In this document: positions 7,501 to 15,137 of the stretch, one piece after another
Layout of the letters: each line of letters opens with the position of its first letter
Position numbering within the stretch: the stretch's first letter is position 1
Origin: Moraxella canis
GTDB lineage: Bacteria > Pseudomonadota > Gammaproteobacteria > Pseudomonadales > Moraxellaceae
DNA length: 64,000 bases
Direction: 5' to 3'
Assembly: GCF_002014965.1 (NCBI RefSeq)
Contig: NZ_MUXT01000009.1
Location: 62,001 to 126,000, forward strand
Translations under genes and position numbers: made by a program
The notes under the pieces: model-generated
What the model was told of the DNA's origin: nothing
The model's database searches: none
Seen by the model: only the letters and a program-made list of their open reading frames with translations

Positions 7501-10152
7501 ACGGATAATGTCACCACCACTGTCAATGAGGCTGGCAACATTGCCGCCATCACCAGCGCCATCACCACCAATGACGATGGTGTAGCGAATGCAACCACTC
7601 CGGCATCTTTGGCAACCGCAGGTGACATTGCCACAGCGATTAACAAATCAGGCTTTAACATCGTCGGTGCTGGTAATAATGCGGGTGATGCTTTTGCCAA
7701 CGAGCTGATCAACCCAGGCGATACGGTGACTTTACAAGCAGGTAAAAACCTGACTGTGGCTCAAACCAATGGGCAGTTTGTCTTTGCAACAGCCAATGAG
7801 GTTGAGTTTGACCAAGTTGCGGTTGGTCCTTTGGTGATCAATAAAGACACAGGCATCAATGCAGGCAACACAGTCATCTCTAACGTTGCCGCAGGCAAAG
7901 AAGGCACAGATGCGGTGAACGTCAGTCAGCTGAGCAAAGCACAAGCTGCGGCGACCACCAAGGTAGAAGCTGGCAGCAATATTGTAGTCAAGACTCACAA
8001 GAATGCTGATGGCAGTACAAAATACACAGTTTCAACTGCTGACAATCTTACCGTGGATAGCATTACAGCTGGTGATACTGTCATGAATAAAGACGGCGTC
8101 AAAGTGGGTGATAAGGTCGCTTTAACTAATACCGGTCTGAAAGTCGGTGATGTATCAGTGTCTAGCACAGGTATTAATGCTGGCGGCAACAAGGTTACTG
8201 GCGTTGCTAAGGGCGATATTACACAAAATAGTACTGATGCGGTTAATGGTAGTCAGCTTTACGCAGTTCAGCAAGTAGCTAATGCTGCCAAAACGGAGAT
8301 TAAAGCAGGTGAAAACATTACCGTTCATAGCTCAACAGGTCAAAATAATCAAACTATTTATACCGTTAATGCTAAAGATACTTCTGCAAGCGTTACTGCT
8401 GGATCGGATGCTGTTACGGTGACCAAGTCTGCTTCTGCTAGAGTTGGTACTGCTGATGTCACTGATTATAAAGTCGACCTATCTCAAGCGACCAAAAACG
8501 ACATTGCCAAAGGGGTTGAAGCCAAAAATATCGTAGATAATAAAGGCTTAACCTTCAATGGTGATAGTGGTACTACTGGTATTAAGAAGCTTGGTGATAG
8601 TGTAGCGATTAAGGGTGATGATAATATTACCACGAAGGCAGATGCTAACGGTCTACAAGTGACATTAAATAAAGAGGTTGCAGTTGATACTGTCACTACC
8701 GGCAATACGGTAATCGGTAGCTCTGGTATCACCATTAAATCACCAACCCAAGATAATCCAAACAACACGGTTGCACTGACTCAATCGGGTCTAAACAATG
8801 GTGGTCAACGCATCACGAACGTTGCCCCAGGAGTGGATGCAACTGATGCGGTCAATGTCAATCAACTCAATGAAATTAAAAAAATTGTTACAGGTGGTAA
8901 TGCTGGCACAAACATAACCACTCAGCAAGCTATCACAGGCACTGCACCCCCAGGTATTGTCATTACTACTGTTACAAACCCTGATGGCTCAACCACTACC
9001 ACCACAGAAACCAACCAAACCGTTGTGGTGTCAACAGATAAAGGGGGTAAAGATTACTATCTCACCACCTATAATGTTGAGGGGCAAAATACCTACGTTA
9101 CCAATGATGTCATCCAAGCGATTGGTAAGATGAACGAGCAAGGCATTAAGTTCTTCCATACAAATGATGGCGAGGTAAAACCTGCTATTCAAGGAAGTAA
9201 TAATGTGGATTCTAGTGCATCAGGTAAATTTGCCACAGCGGTGGGCTATCAAACTGTTGCTGATGGCGATAATGCAGTGGCAATGGGTAACACTTATGTG
9301 TCTGATAAAAAGATAGAAGGGGCACAAGTTACCAAAATTGTAGATGGTAACGGCAAGAAACGATATGCCCAAGTTACCAAAGCAACGGGTAATAATGCGA
9401 TCGCCCTTGGAACAGGTTCGCAGGCATTGGCGGAAAACACAATCGCTATTGGTACAGGTAATGTGGTTACTGGTAAAAACTCAGGTGCCATCGGCGATCC
9501 AAGTATCGTAACTGGCAATAATAGCTACTCTTTGGGCAACAACAACACCGTTATCGCACATGATGCCTTTGTAGTTGGTAATGAAGTCAAGCAAACTTTG
9601 GCAAATTCGGTTGTTTTAGGTAGTCAATCTGCAGCTGTTGAAGTGAATACCGCTACCAAAAAACAAGGCACTTATACTTATGCGGGGATTAACGATGCTA
9701 ATGTATCAGGTGTTGAAGACGTTGTGGGTGTGGTGAGTGTTGGTGCAGAAGGTCAAACTCGCCAAATTCAAAACGTGGCGGCAGGTGTTGTTTCTGCCAA
9801 TAGTACAGATGCAATCAATGGCAGTCAGTTATATGACACTCATCAAGCCATCGGTCAGCTTGCCAACCAAACAGTGAGCTTGGGCAATCAGCTAAACAAC
9901 CGCATTAATGATGTGGCAGATGATGCCAATGCAGGTGTGTCATCAGCGATGGCAATGGCGGCCTTACCACAAGCCTATATCCCAGGTAAGTCGATGCTCA
10001 CAGGCGGTATCGCAAGTTATAATGGCGAAGGCGCTGTGGCTGTTGGTCTATCTAAGCTGTCTGATAATGGTCGCTGGGTGCTTAAGGTCTCTGGTACTGC
10101 CGATACTCAAGGTAATGCTGGTGGCGCAGTGGGCGCAGGCTTCCATTTCTAA
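4522..10152 (+). CDS. Trimeric autotransporter adhesin (YadA/Hag-like)
   Basis: Giant surface adhesin of the type Vc secretion family, 1876 residues. Residues 1-~71 form an extended ESPR signal peptide (MNKLYRVIYNRSTQTFQAV) ending in a hydrophobic stretch and an AVAA-type cleavage site. Residues ~110-430 are a YadA-like head with many AIAIG repeats. The stalk (~450-1740) alternates neck motifs of DAVN-SQL and DAINGSQLY type with coiled-coil/beta segments and large near-identical repeats. A second small head with AIALG/TIAIG repeats lies at about 1560-1660. The last ~95 residues are the YadA anchor, with a neck coil then strands ending GAVGAGFHF; the terminal Phe is typical. The function is predicted to be host or surface adhesion. 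It most resembles the large Moraxella Hag/MID class but the exact orthologue cannot be decided. The partner lipoprotein follows directly. Confidence 0.95.
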   Translation: MNKLYRVIYNRSTQTFQAVCEYARAQGKGSQTAVGSEGSSDHIESVQGAYGLLKFSLIMSGIILSSHAVAATGNQHPITNKNANYCYYDTNTKSVVCGDTTTQTQGQNTIAIGTGAKATTDNAIAIGTGASATSTHAIAIGTGASATSTHAIAIGNKATTSYAGTVVIGDGATVNRPGPGHWAMDNSVVIGRNATVFTGKGSTGNGADGPAMGGATAVGHDAETSYSGSVALGAAKAKAINSIAIGAQSGRHPTEPGHPYGFFGATTEADGSLALGNGAHVKTSASIGAQALGRGAIAQGRGAQSYGQNAQVYGNSSIAIGGASDPSTGGVIPRGGAAQVGAEKNMANNAIAIGISEVGGGAHYSVSVGSHNTISGTLSSVMGNNNHVTSANTYVLGSGINTTGTGNQLTRLGNTVANSVYLGDDSTVTAGRGSVNDQGQGTLFNAIKDSNQVGATTTAGATGVVNNATVNGQVYGNFAGATAVGGVSVGASGSERRIQNVAAGEISSTSTDAINGSQLYATNAKLGNVANTVVNNFGGNADLNPDGSIAYTNIGNTGKDTIHDAIQAATTVVKAGTNVVVDKATNGETGQTEYTVNAWDTTVSAAPDSVVRVTPTIDDNNRTRAYEVTVNTDSNTIKVENGQLTANTTSLNNVNGAVDTPANTDALATAGDIATAINKSGFNIVGAGNNAGDAFANELINPGDTVTLQAGKNLTVAQTNGQFVFATANEVEFDQVAVGPLVINKDTGINAGNTVISNVAAGKEGTDAVNFSQLTKAQNAATTKVAGDQGVRIENTKNDDGSTTYTIAAKTDNVTTTVNEAGNIAAITSAITTNDDGVAEAANGDALVTAQTVSTAINQSGFKLAAGGVEGSELIRAGETATFNAGDNLTVSREGGTITYQTKKDVTFNNVQLGDNGPTISSNAGNLTLANTEGTPVKITGLAEGTDANDAVNFSQLTKAQNAATTKVAGDQGVRIENTKNDDGSTTYTIAAKTDNVTTTVNEAGNIAAITSAITTNDDGVANATTPASLATAGDIATAINKSGFNIVGAGNNAGDAFANELINPGDTVTLQAGKNLTVAQTNGQFVFATANEVEFDQVAVGPLVINKDTGINAGNTVISNVAAGKEGTDAVNVSQLSKAQAAATTKVEAGSNIVVKTHKNADGSTKYTVSTADNLTVDSITAGDTVMNKDGVKVGDKVALTNTGLKVGDVSVSSTGINAGGNKVTGVAKGDITQNSTDAVNGSQLYAVQQVANAAKTEIKAGENITVHSSTGQNNQTIYTVNAKDTSASVTAGSDAVTVTKSASARVGTADVTDYKVDLSQATKNDIAKGVEAKNIVDNKGLTFNGDSGTTGIKKLGDSVAIKGDDNITTKADANGLQVTLNKEVAVDTVTTGNTVIGSSGITIKSPTQDNPNNTVALTQSGLNNGGQRITNVAPGVDATDAVNVNQLNEIKKIVTGGNAGTNITTQQAITGTAPPGIVITTVTNPDGSTTTTTETNQTVVVSTDKGGKDYYLTTYNVEGQNTYVTNDVIQAIGKMNEQGIKFFHTNDGEVKPAIQGSNNVDSSASGKFATAVGYQTVADGDNAVAMGNTYVSDKKIEGAQVTKIVDGNGKKRYAQVTKATGNNAIALGTGSQALAENTIAIGTGNVVTGKNSGAIGDPSIVTGNNSYSLGNNNTVIAHDAFVVGNEVKQTLANSVVLGSQSAAVEVNTATKKQGTYTYAGINDANVSGVEDVVGVVSVGAEGQTRQIQNVAAGVVSANSTDAINGSQLYDTHQAIGQLANQTVSLGNQLNNRINDVADDANAGVSSAMAMAALPQAYIPGKSMLTGGIASYNGEGAVAVGLSKLSDNGRWVLKVSGTADTQGNAGGAVGAGFHF
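4888..4986 (+). repeat. 42-bp tandem repeat in the adhesin head
   Basis: Two identical 42-bp units (4888-4929, 4930-4971) plus a partial third encode the 14-residue unit AIAIGTGASATSTH. The unit is a multiple of 3, so copy changes keep the frame and change only head length. Confidence 0.85.
6521..6831 (+). repeat. Adhesin stalk repeat A, copy 1 (311 bp)
   Basis: Identical over its full length to 7610-7920 (offset 1089 bp). It encodes the segment from the LATAGDIATAINKSG region to the GTDAVN neck motif. Its last 12 bp overlap repeat B. Confidence 0.93.
6820..7034 (+). repeat. Adhesin stalk repeat B, copy 1 (215 bp)
   Basis: Identical to 7369-7583 (offset 549 bp). It encodes FSQLTKAQNAATTKVAG and the following DGSTTYTIAA strand region. 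Beyond both ends the copies diverge abruptly. Confidence 0.93.
7369..7583 (+). repeat. Adhesin stalk repeat B, copy 2
   Basis: Second exact copy of the 215-bp block at 6820-7034. Confidence 0.93.
7610..7920 (+). repeat. Adhesin stalk repeat A, copy 2
   Basis: Second exact copy of the 311-bp block at 6521-6831. Together the order is A-B-unique-B-A, with all copies in direct orientation. Confidence 0.93.
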
Positions 10153-10233
10153 GAGCTTATTATGTCAGATCCTGTGTGATACTGGGTCTGACATTTTGTC
10201 AAATTTCATTCATTGAGTGATTTAGGATATATT

Positions 10234-11121
10234 ATGAAAAATGTAACTATTGGCGTAGCGGCATTAGCTGTATTAGCACTGACAGGGTGTATGGGTACAA
10301 AGCAGGTAAGCCAAAATATCTCAAATCAGGGTACCATCGCAGCCGAAGATATTTATTTTCCAGCGCTTGATAAAGCATGGCAAAAAGATGGTCAGTTTCC
10401 CAATCGCGAGAATTTGTCTAAAATTCGTCCAGGTATCGCCAAGGACGAGCTGTATCAGCTCATTGGTCGTCCGCATTTTAGCGAAGCGAACCGTGCTAGA
10501 GAATGGGACTATATTTTAAAGTTTTATCAAGCTGATGACAGTGTTAAAGTATGTCAGTATAAAGTTATTTTTGATGAAAGCTTCCGTGGTCAAGAATTTT
10601 ATTGGCTACCAGCCGACTGTGCTCAATATGCGCGTATGCCGACAGCAGGCGGTACTGTGATTGTTAATCAAACAGCGCCTGGAGCGCCGATCTTTAGTGA
10701 GCGGATCAATTTGTCAGCGGATGCGCTATTTAAGTTTGATAAGTATGAGCAAAAAGACATGCTGCCCGCAGGTCGTGCGCGCCTTGATGAGTTGGCAGTT
10801 CAGCTGATCGAATGGGAGCAGCGCGGAGATAGCCGCGTACACTTGGTTGGTCATACCGATCGACTGGGGTCTGACGACTATAATATGACATTGTCTCAAA
10901 GACGCGCCGAGACTGTGCGCCGTTATTTGATTGAACGTGGTGTTAATGCTGCGACCTTGACGGCTGCGGGAGCGGGTAAGCTTCAGCCATTGTCTGAAGT
11001 TCAGTGCAGCAATACTTTACCGCGCCCACAGCTGATTGAGTGCTTGCAGCCCAATCGCCGAGTTGAGGTGAATGTGACTGTTTATGCGCGCACAGCAGAG
11101 GGCGCTGAACAAATTCAGTAA
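10234..11121 (+). CDS. tpgA: Adhesin-associated OmpA-domain lipoprotein (TpgA-like)
   Basis: Predicted outer-membrane or periplasmic lipoprotein, 295 residues. The ATG at 10234 gives MKNVTIGVAALAVLALTGC with lipobox LTGC (Cys19); an upstream in-frame TTG is less likely. Residues ~60-125 form a BamE/SmpA-OmlA-like domain (IRPGIAKDELYQLIGRPHF). Residues ~158-285 form an OmpA/Pal peptidoglycan-binding domain (VHLVGHTDRLGSDDYN, SQRRAETVRRYL, NRRVEVNV), with the Cys pair 258/270 in the typical loop. In Acinetobacter sp. Tol 5, TpgA with this architecture binds both the adhesin AtaA and peptidoglycan. The gene starts 82 bp after the adhesin and ends at a strong terminator, so the two probably form one operon. 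Confidence 0.85.
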   Translation: MKNVTIGVAALAVLALTGCMGTKQVSQNISNQGTIAAEDIYFPALDKAWQKDGQFPNRENLSKIRPGIAKDELYQLIGRPHFSEANRAREWDYILKFYQADDSVKVCQYKVIFDESFRGQEFYWLPADCAQYARMPTAGGTVIVNQTAPGAPIFSERINLSADALFKFDKYEQKDMLPAGRARLDELAVQLIEWEQRGDSRVHLVGHTDRLGSDDYNMTLSQRRAETVRRYLIERGVNAATLTAAGAGKLQPLSEVQCSNTLPRPQLIECLQPNRRVEVNVTVYARTAEGAEQIQ

Positions 11122-11136
11122 ACCTAATACACTAAT

Positions 11137-11174
11137 AAAAACAAGGCTTTTGCTAATTAAGCCTTGTTTTTTTA
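11137..11174 (+). terminator. Terminator of the adhesin-tpgA unit
   Basis: 9-bp stem ACAAGGCTT/AAGCCTTGT (11141-11149, 11159-11167) followed by a T-tract. The tract also supplies the -35 of the next promoter. Confidence 0.88.
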
Positions 11175-11192
11175 TGAATATTCAAGTATAAT
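11164..11192 (+). promoter_or_regulatory. Promoter of rpsU
   Basis: -35 TTGTTT (11164-11169), 17-bp spacer, -10 TATAAT (11187-11192). The -35 lies inside the T-tract of the preceding terminator. It leaves a leader of about 150 nt before rpsU. Confidence 0.65.
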
Positions 11193-11350
11193 TTGCGCTG
11201 TTTTGTCTGCCTTGACAAGACAGACCATGTCACCAAAGGTGCATGGATTTATTTTTCCGATCTGAGCTGATGCCCGCCCCAAGACAGCGGCGCTATATAT
11301 CGAATAATACAGCCAGATTGATGCCACCCGTCTTGAATATGGAGTAACCT

Positions 11351-11566
11351 ATGCCTTCAGTAAAGGTAAAAGAGAACGAACCAGTTGATATCGCGATCCG
11401 TCGTTTTAAGCGTGCTTGTGAAAAAGCAGGCGTTCTAGCAGACGTCCGTAAAAAAGAATTCTTTGAGAAACCAACTCAAGAGCGTAAGCGTAAAAAAGCA
11501 GCTGCTGTTAAACGCTACAAGAAAAAAGTTTATCGTGAGCAAGTGCGTCATCAGCGTAAGTACTAA
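11351..11566 (+). CDS. rpsU: 30S ribosomal protein S21
   Basis: Small basic protein of the 30S subunit near the anti-Shine-Dalgarno region; 71 residues, the usual length. [20 protein letters not shown] is the family N-terminus and the C-terminus is Lys/Arg-rich. RBS GGAG lies 8 bp upstream of the ATG. It is not followed by dnaG-rpoD here (as in enterobacteria) but by a terminator and the convergent min operon. Confidence 0.98.
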   Translation: MPSVKVKENEPVDIAIRRFKRACEKAGVLADVRKKEFFEKPTQERKRKKAAAVKRYKKKVYREQVRHQRKY

Positions 11567-11602
11567 TTATTGTACCGCTTGACCCGTAAGCTATAAAGAT
11601 TA

Positions 11603-11630
11603 AAACCCTAGAAAATTCTAGGGTTTTTAT
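11603..11630 (+). terminator. Terminator of rpsU
   Basis: 8-bp stem CCCTAGAA/TTCTAGGG (11606-11613, 11616-11623) with flanking A4 and T5. Confidence 0.85.
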
Positions 11631-11671
11631 TTGAGCGTTAAGCAAATCAAAGTAATTCATCTTAAGTCATA

Positions 11672-11709
11672 TAAAAAAACGCAAAGTGCTGGGCTTTGCG
11701 TTTTTATTT
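11672..11709 (-). terminator. Terminator of the min operon
   Basis: Stem ACGCAAAG/CTTTGCGT (11679-11686, 11694-11701) with A7 on the left and T5 on the right. It serves minE on the minus strand and can act on both strands. Confidence 0.85.
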
Positions 11710-11716
11710 ATTCAGA

Positions 11717-11995
11717 TTACTTCCGATCAGGTAAACTGATATTCATCTCAAGCACATCTAAGTTATCTTCGTGACGGTGATTGATATTCAGATCATCGAT
11801 ATTGACGCCATTAACATATTTATTAACGACAGCTAAGATTTCACGCTTCATCTGCTCGATGCGATCGGCGGTCAAGCGGTTGTTTAGGCGATCGTGGCTA
11901 GCGACAATGACTTTTAGGCGATCTTTGGCGATATCAGCACTGTTTGAGCTGCCTTGATTGCCAAATAGGGTGCTCCAAAATCCTTTTTTCATCAT
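11717..11995 (-). CDS. minE: Cell-division topological specificity factor MinE
   Basis: Stimulates MinD ATPase and drives pole-to-pole oscillation that keeps MinC away from mid-cell. 92 residues from the ATG at 11995. The N-terminal amphipathic membrane helix ([11 protein letters not shown]), the anti-MinCD segment ([14 protein letters not shown]) and the C-terminal dimerisation domain with a [13 protein letters not shown] ending are all visible. The start codon shares its A with the minD stop (TGATG), implying coupled translation; a second ATG follows directly. GGGGG upstream can serve as RBS. Confidence 0.96.
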   Translation of the reverse strand: MMKKGFWSTLFGNQGSSNSADIAKDRLKVIVASHDRLNNRLTADRIEQMKREILAVVNKYVNGVNIDDLNINHRHEDNLDVLEMNISLPDRK

Positions 11996-12810
11996 CAACC
12001 CCCAAACAATCGTTCAAAGAAGCCTTTTTTCTTCACTTCTAAATGGCGCAGCGGTACATCTTCACCCAAGAAACGAGAAACGATGTCTTCATAGCATTGA
12101 CCCGCAGCTGAATCAGTAAAATGAATAACTGGCTGACCTTGGTTTGAAGCTTCCAAGACGGCATTGCTTTCTGGAATGATGCCAATGAGTGGCACGCGCA
12201 AAATTTCATCGGCGATGGTGTGATAGTCCATCATCTCGCCTTCAGCGGCGCGCTGCGGATTGTAGCGTGTGATCACCAAATGCTCGCGTACGCTGCCACC
12301 TTCTTCGACTTTTTTGGTGCGACTTTGAAGAATGCCGATGATACGATCCGAATCTCGCACAGAAGAGACTTCAGGATTTGTGACAATCAAAGCTTCATCA
12401 GCATGATACATGGCAAGCTGTGCACCACGCTCAATACCCGCAGGGCTATCACAGATAATGAAATCAAAATTCATGTCATCTGCCAGTTCTTTCATGACTT
12501 TAGCGACGCCTTCATCGGTCAGGGCGTCTTTGTCGCGCGTTTGCGATGCAGGCAAAATGTATAGATTTTCAAATTGTTTGTCTTTAACCAAAGCTTGTGC
12601 AAGTTTGGCGTTACCACTGATCACATCGACAAAGTCATAAACGATGCGATTTTCACAACCCATGATCAAATCAAGATTACGCAAGCCGACATCAAAATCA
12701 ATGATCACTGTTTTAAAGCCACGCTTGGCAAGACCTGCGCCAAATGATGCGCTGGTTGTGGTTTTGCCGACACCACCTTTACCTGAAGTTACTACAACAA
12801 TTTTTGCCAC
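11995..12810 (-). CDS. minD: Septum-site-determining ATPase MinD
   Basis: Membrane-cycling ParA/MinD-family ATPase that recruits MinC. 271 residues. The start is GTG at 12810 (AAGGAG 7 bp upstream) giving [18 protein letters not shown]. The deviant Walker A (KGGVGKTT), the switch I region ([15 protein letters not shown]), switch II ([10 protein letters not shown]) and a C-terminal membrane-targeting amphipathic helix ([11 protein letters not shown]) are all visible. It lies between minC and minE; a promoter-like sequence in the 155-bp minC-minD gap may give minDE extra expression. Confidence 0.97.
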   Translation of the reverse strand: MAKIVVVTSGKGGVGKTTTSASFGAGLAKRGFKTVIIDFDVGLRNLDLIMGCENRIVYDFVDVISGNAKLAQALVKDKQFENLYILPASQTRDKDALTDEGVAKVMKELADDMNFDFIICDSPAGIERGAQLAMYHADEALIVTNPEVSSVRDSDRIIGILQSRTKKVEEGGSVREHLVITRYNPQRAAEGEMMDYHTIADEILRVPLIGIIPESNAVLEASNQGQPVIHFTDSAAGQCYEDIVSRFLGEDVPLRHLEVKKKGFFERLFGG

Positions 12811-12892
12811 AATGGCACTCCTTAAAATAAGATAAAGCAAATAGCGATGATAAAATCAGCGCACAAAATTTGCCCAAATATAACATATTCTT

Positions 12893-12921
12893 AGCATAGC
12901 ATATTTGGAAATGTTCATCAA
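12893..12921 (-). promoter_or_regulatory. Candidate minDE promoter
   Basis: Minus strand: -35 TTGATG (12916-12921), 17-bp spacer, -10 TATGCT (12893-12898) with an upstream TG giving an extended -10. It lies in the minC-minD gap. Confidence 0.45.
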
Positions 12922-12965
12922 TTCATGAGTGATCATTTAGATAAAATTATCCAAAAAATCCGTAT

Positions 12966-13760
12966 TTATAATTGATTGAGCAGGGTGAATACCAATCCTT
13001 TTTCTTCATCATAAGTAACCTGTACCGCCTGATCGATCATCTCGCTTGGGATAGCATCTCTTAGGCAATACGTGCCTGCGACCGACACCAAAGATGGGTT
13101 AAATTTTTGGCAAAAAATACGCGCATCTTTATCGCCTGTTGCACCAGCGACAAGCCGACCCAAGCCGCGCCCATAAATGTGTAAGCTATTGTCCGTGATC
13201 GCTTCTGCACCGTCATTGACGCCGCCAATCACCGTCAAATCACCGCCTAAGTGTTGTAAGCTTTGACCTGAACGCAGCATGTGCGTATGAATGCCACTGA
13301 CCAGTGAGCGCTGATTGTCTTGCGCGGTTGAAAGGGTAGATCCTTGCTGAGTGCTTGCAGCGGCAGCTGAGATCGGCTGGTCTGCGCCATGGTCGGGTGC
13401 TGATACTGCGCTGCTTTGATCAAGGTCGGTTTTGGGGCTTGATTTGTCTTCGGTATTTGGCAGTCGCTCAATGCGTTTACCATCAGCAGGAAAGATCGCC
13501 AAACGCAAATCGCGCGCTTGATCATCCAAAGGACCGCTTACCACACCAATGGGCTGCACATCCATCAGCCAAAGCATGTCAATCAATGCGTCAAGCTCAA
13601 GATCTACCGTGCTATCAATCACAATCGGTAAGCCGCTGGCAATGGGATTGTCACTGAGTACTTGCATCAACTCCTTTCGAATCTCAGTCAAATCATCGGT
13701 ATGGACTTTTAAGCGGCTAAATGTCAGCATCTTGCCAAATAAAGTGACAGCTTGAGTCAT
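12966..13760 (-). CDS. minC: Septum-site-determining protein MinC
   Basis: Inhibitor of FtsZ polymerisation. 264 residues from the ATG at 13760 (MTQAVTLFGKMLTFSRLKVH). The frame is open upstream but that part has no family similarity. The N-terminal domain (about 1-105) binds FtsZ. A Ser/Asp/Gln-rich linker (about 115-165) leads to the C-terminal right-handed beta helix (about 170-264), with RSGQSLQHLGGDLTVIGGVNDGAE, the GRLVAGA turn and the DARIFCQKFNPSLVSVAG MinD-binding face. First gene of the minCDE order. Confidence 0.95.
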   Translation of the reverse strand: MTQAVTLFGKMLTFSRLKVHTDDLTEIRKELMQVLSDNPIASGLPIVIDSTVDLELDALIDMLWLMDVQPIGVVSGPLDDQARDLRLAIFPADGKRIERLPNTEDKSSPKTDLDQSSAVSAPDHGADQPISAAAASTQQGSTLSTAQDNQRSLVSGIHTHMLRSGQSLQHLGGDLTVIGGVNDGAEAITDNSLHIYGRGLGRLVAGATGDKDARIFCQKFNPSLVSVAGTYCLRDAIPSEMIDQAVQVTYDEEKGLVFTLLNQL

Positions 13761-13836
13761 AAAATTGCGCCTTGATTGATGGGTGAATTGCTTGCCATTG
13801 TAGCACTTTTTGAATGACGAAAAAAGTGCACGAGCT

Positions 13837-14943
13837 TTAAATGGGCAGCTGCTGCTTATGCTTCCATTGCTGGGTCTTGACCTGATCTTCAAAGGAGTTT
13901 AGCACCTCATCGACAATCTCTGCGATCAAGGTTTGGACTTCAGGGCGAGAAGTATCGACTTGAGCCACGCCATGCGCCACCGATGACATCAGATAATCCA
14001 AAGTGCGGTCATCAAACAAATGCTGATTGATGGCAGTGGTGACATTCTCACCGATCTGTCTGCCGATAGTGTGGATTTGCGACTCTATCATACCGCCTGC
14101 GATGGGGATGAGTTTGAGATATTTACGAAGCTCAGGTGTGTCGTTGAGCGCTTTTTCTACCGCCTGCCCGATATCAATGGCAAGCTTTTCGCCCTGACTT
14201 GACAAAAGTGCCGACTGCAGTCTCGGCGTCAGCTCATGACGCAATAAGGTTAATAAGGCAAGCTCAATTTGTGCACGATTGCGCTCAATGGTTTGGTGGA
14301 CGACTTTACCACCGCCAGAGCCATCGCGAGCGATTTGGGCGCGAAAATTATCAATGGCTGTTAAAATCACTCGATCAGACAGCTCCTCAAGCAAAATATG
14401 ATAATAAAATTTGGCAGAGCCTACCCAGCGTCTGGGAATTACCTGAATGCCTAATCGATGCAGCCTACGAATGATGACCGCCGCACGCAGCAGCCGCAGC
14501 GCACGCAAATCTGGGAATACGCCCAAAACTTCATACCAATGCACAAACGGAAAGAAAAACCAGCGATAATAAGTTTTTTGATAAATTGCAAGTCCCCACC
14601 GTATCAGCAAATCGGTTGCCCAAAACAGCGTAAAAAATCCCCCAATGGCTGAGACTGTCAAATGATGATTGGTTTGATAGTCTGCCAAAGATGCTGAAAG
14701 ATTTAGCCAATTTGCCACGCTTATCGCAAAACCACCCATCAAGATGCTATCAATGCTGATGAGCATCAAGTCAATCAGCAACAGCATCAGCATCACAATA
14801 TCATAACCAAGCTTAAGGCGGCTTGGCGGTCGATCCTCTTGTTTTTGCGTGCCATAAAATGGGATGACATCTTCTGGCAAGTCCGCTTGTTGTGGGGCGC
14901 CAAATGCTTCAAATTCTTTGGGGGTGTTTGGGTGTGGTTTCAT
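13837..14943 (-). CDS. Membrane protein with voltage-sensor-like domain, no visible pore
   Basis: Function unknown, 368 residues. After a Pro-rich cytoplasmic start, hydrophobic segments lie at about 48-75 and 97-118, then FFFPFVHWYEVLGVFPDLR. This is followed by a helix with Arg about every third residue (LRALRLLRAAVIIRRLHRLG, ~148-168), the look of an S3-S4 voltage sensor of the VIC ion-channel superfamily. No P-loop or GYG selectivity motif follows. The remaining ~200 residues are soluble and helical (EELSDRVILTAIDNFRAQ, GEKLAIDIGQAVEKAL). It sits 76 bp upstream of minC on the same strand and may be co-transcribed. Homologues probably exist as conserved hypothetical proteins in Moraxellaceae. 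Confidence 0.6.
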   Translation of the reverse strand: MKPHPNTPKEFEAFGAPQQADLPEDVIPFYGTQKQEDRPPSRLKLGYDIVMLMLLLIDLMLISIDSILMGGFAISVANWLNLSASLADYQTNHHLTVSAIGGFFTLFWATDLLIRWGLAIYQKTYYRWFFFPFVHWYEVLGVFPDLRALRLLRAAVIIRRLHRLGIQVIPRRWVGSAKFYYHILLEELSDRVILTAIDNFRAQIARDGSGGGKVVHQTIERNRAQIELALLTLLRHELTPRLQSALLSSQGEKLAIDIGQAVEKALNDTPELRKYLKLIPIAGGMIESQIHTIGRQIGENVTTAINQHLFDDRTLDYLMSSVAHGVAQVDTSRPEVQTLIAEIVDEVLNSFEDQVKTQQWKHKQQLPI

Positions 14944-15092
14944 GGCTTTACCTAATCAATCGCATGGGCTGGCAGAAGGATGATGGGTGTATTTTATCCA
15001 AACTAAAGCCAAAAACCAACCAAAACACACGCCGTTTAAATTTTAATCTAGCATTTAAGTAGCCAATTGCATTTAATTCAAAGCCATAAACT

Positions 15093-15122
15093 AAGTCCAT
15101 CAAGATATGTTTTGATGGACTT
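15093..15122 (-). terminator. Hairpin downstream of the acyltransferase
   Basis: Perfect 11-bp stem AAGTCCATCAA/TTGATGGACTT (15093-15103, 15112-15122), 8-nt loop, 15 bp after the acyltransferase stop. The T-tract is weak, so termination may be partial. Confidence 0.5.
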
Positions 15123-15137
15123 GGATTTGCGGCTTGA

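Noticed and set aside
4963..8768. Several minus-strand open frames within the adhesin gene
   Set aside because: They are by-products of the repetitive Gly/Ala/Thr-rich coding sequence; repeated copies of the same antisense frame follow the DNA repeats.
4888..9700. Periodic repeats that might be taken for a CRISPR or satellite DNA
   Set aside because: They are in-frame coding repeats of the adhesin head and stalk; there are no spacer-repeat units and no cas genes in the window.
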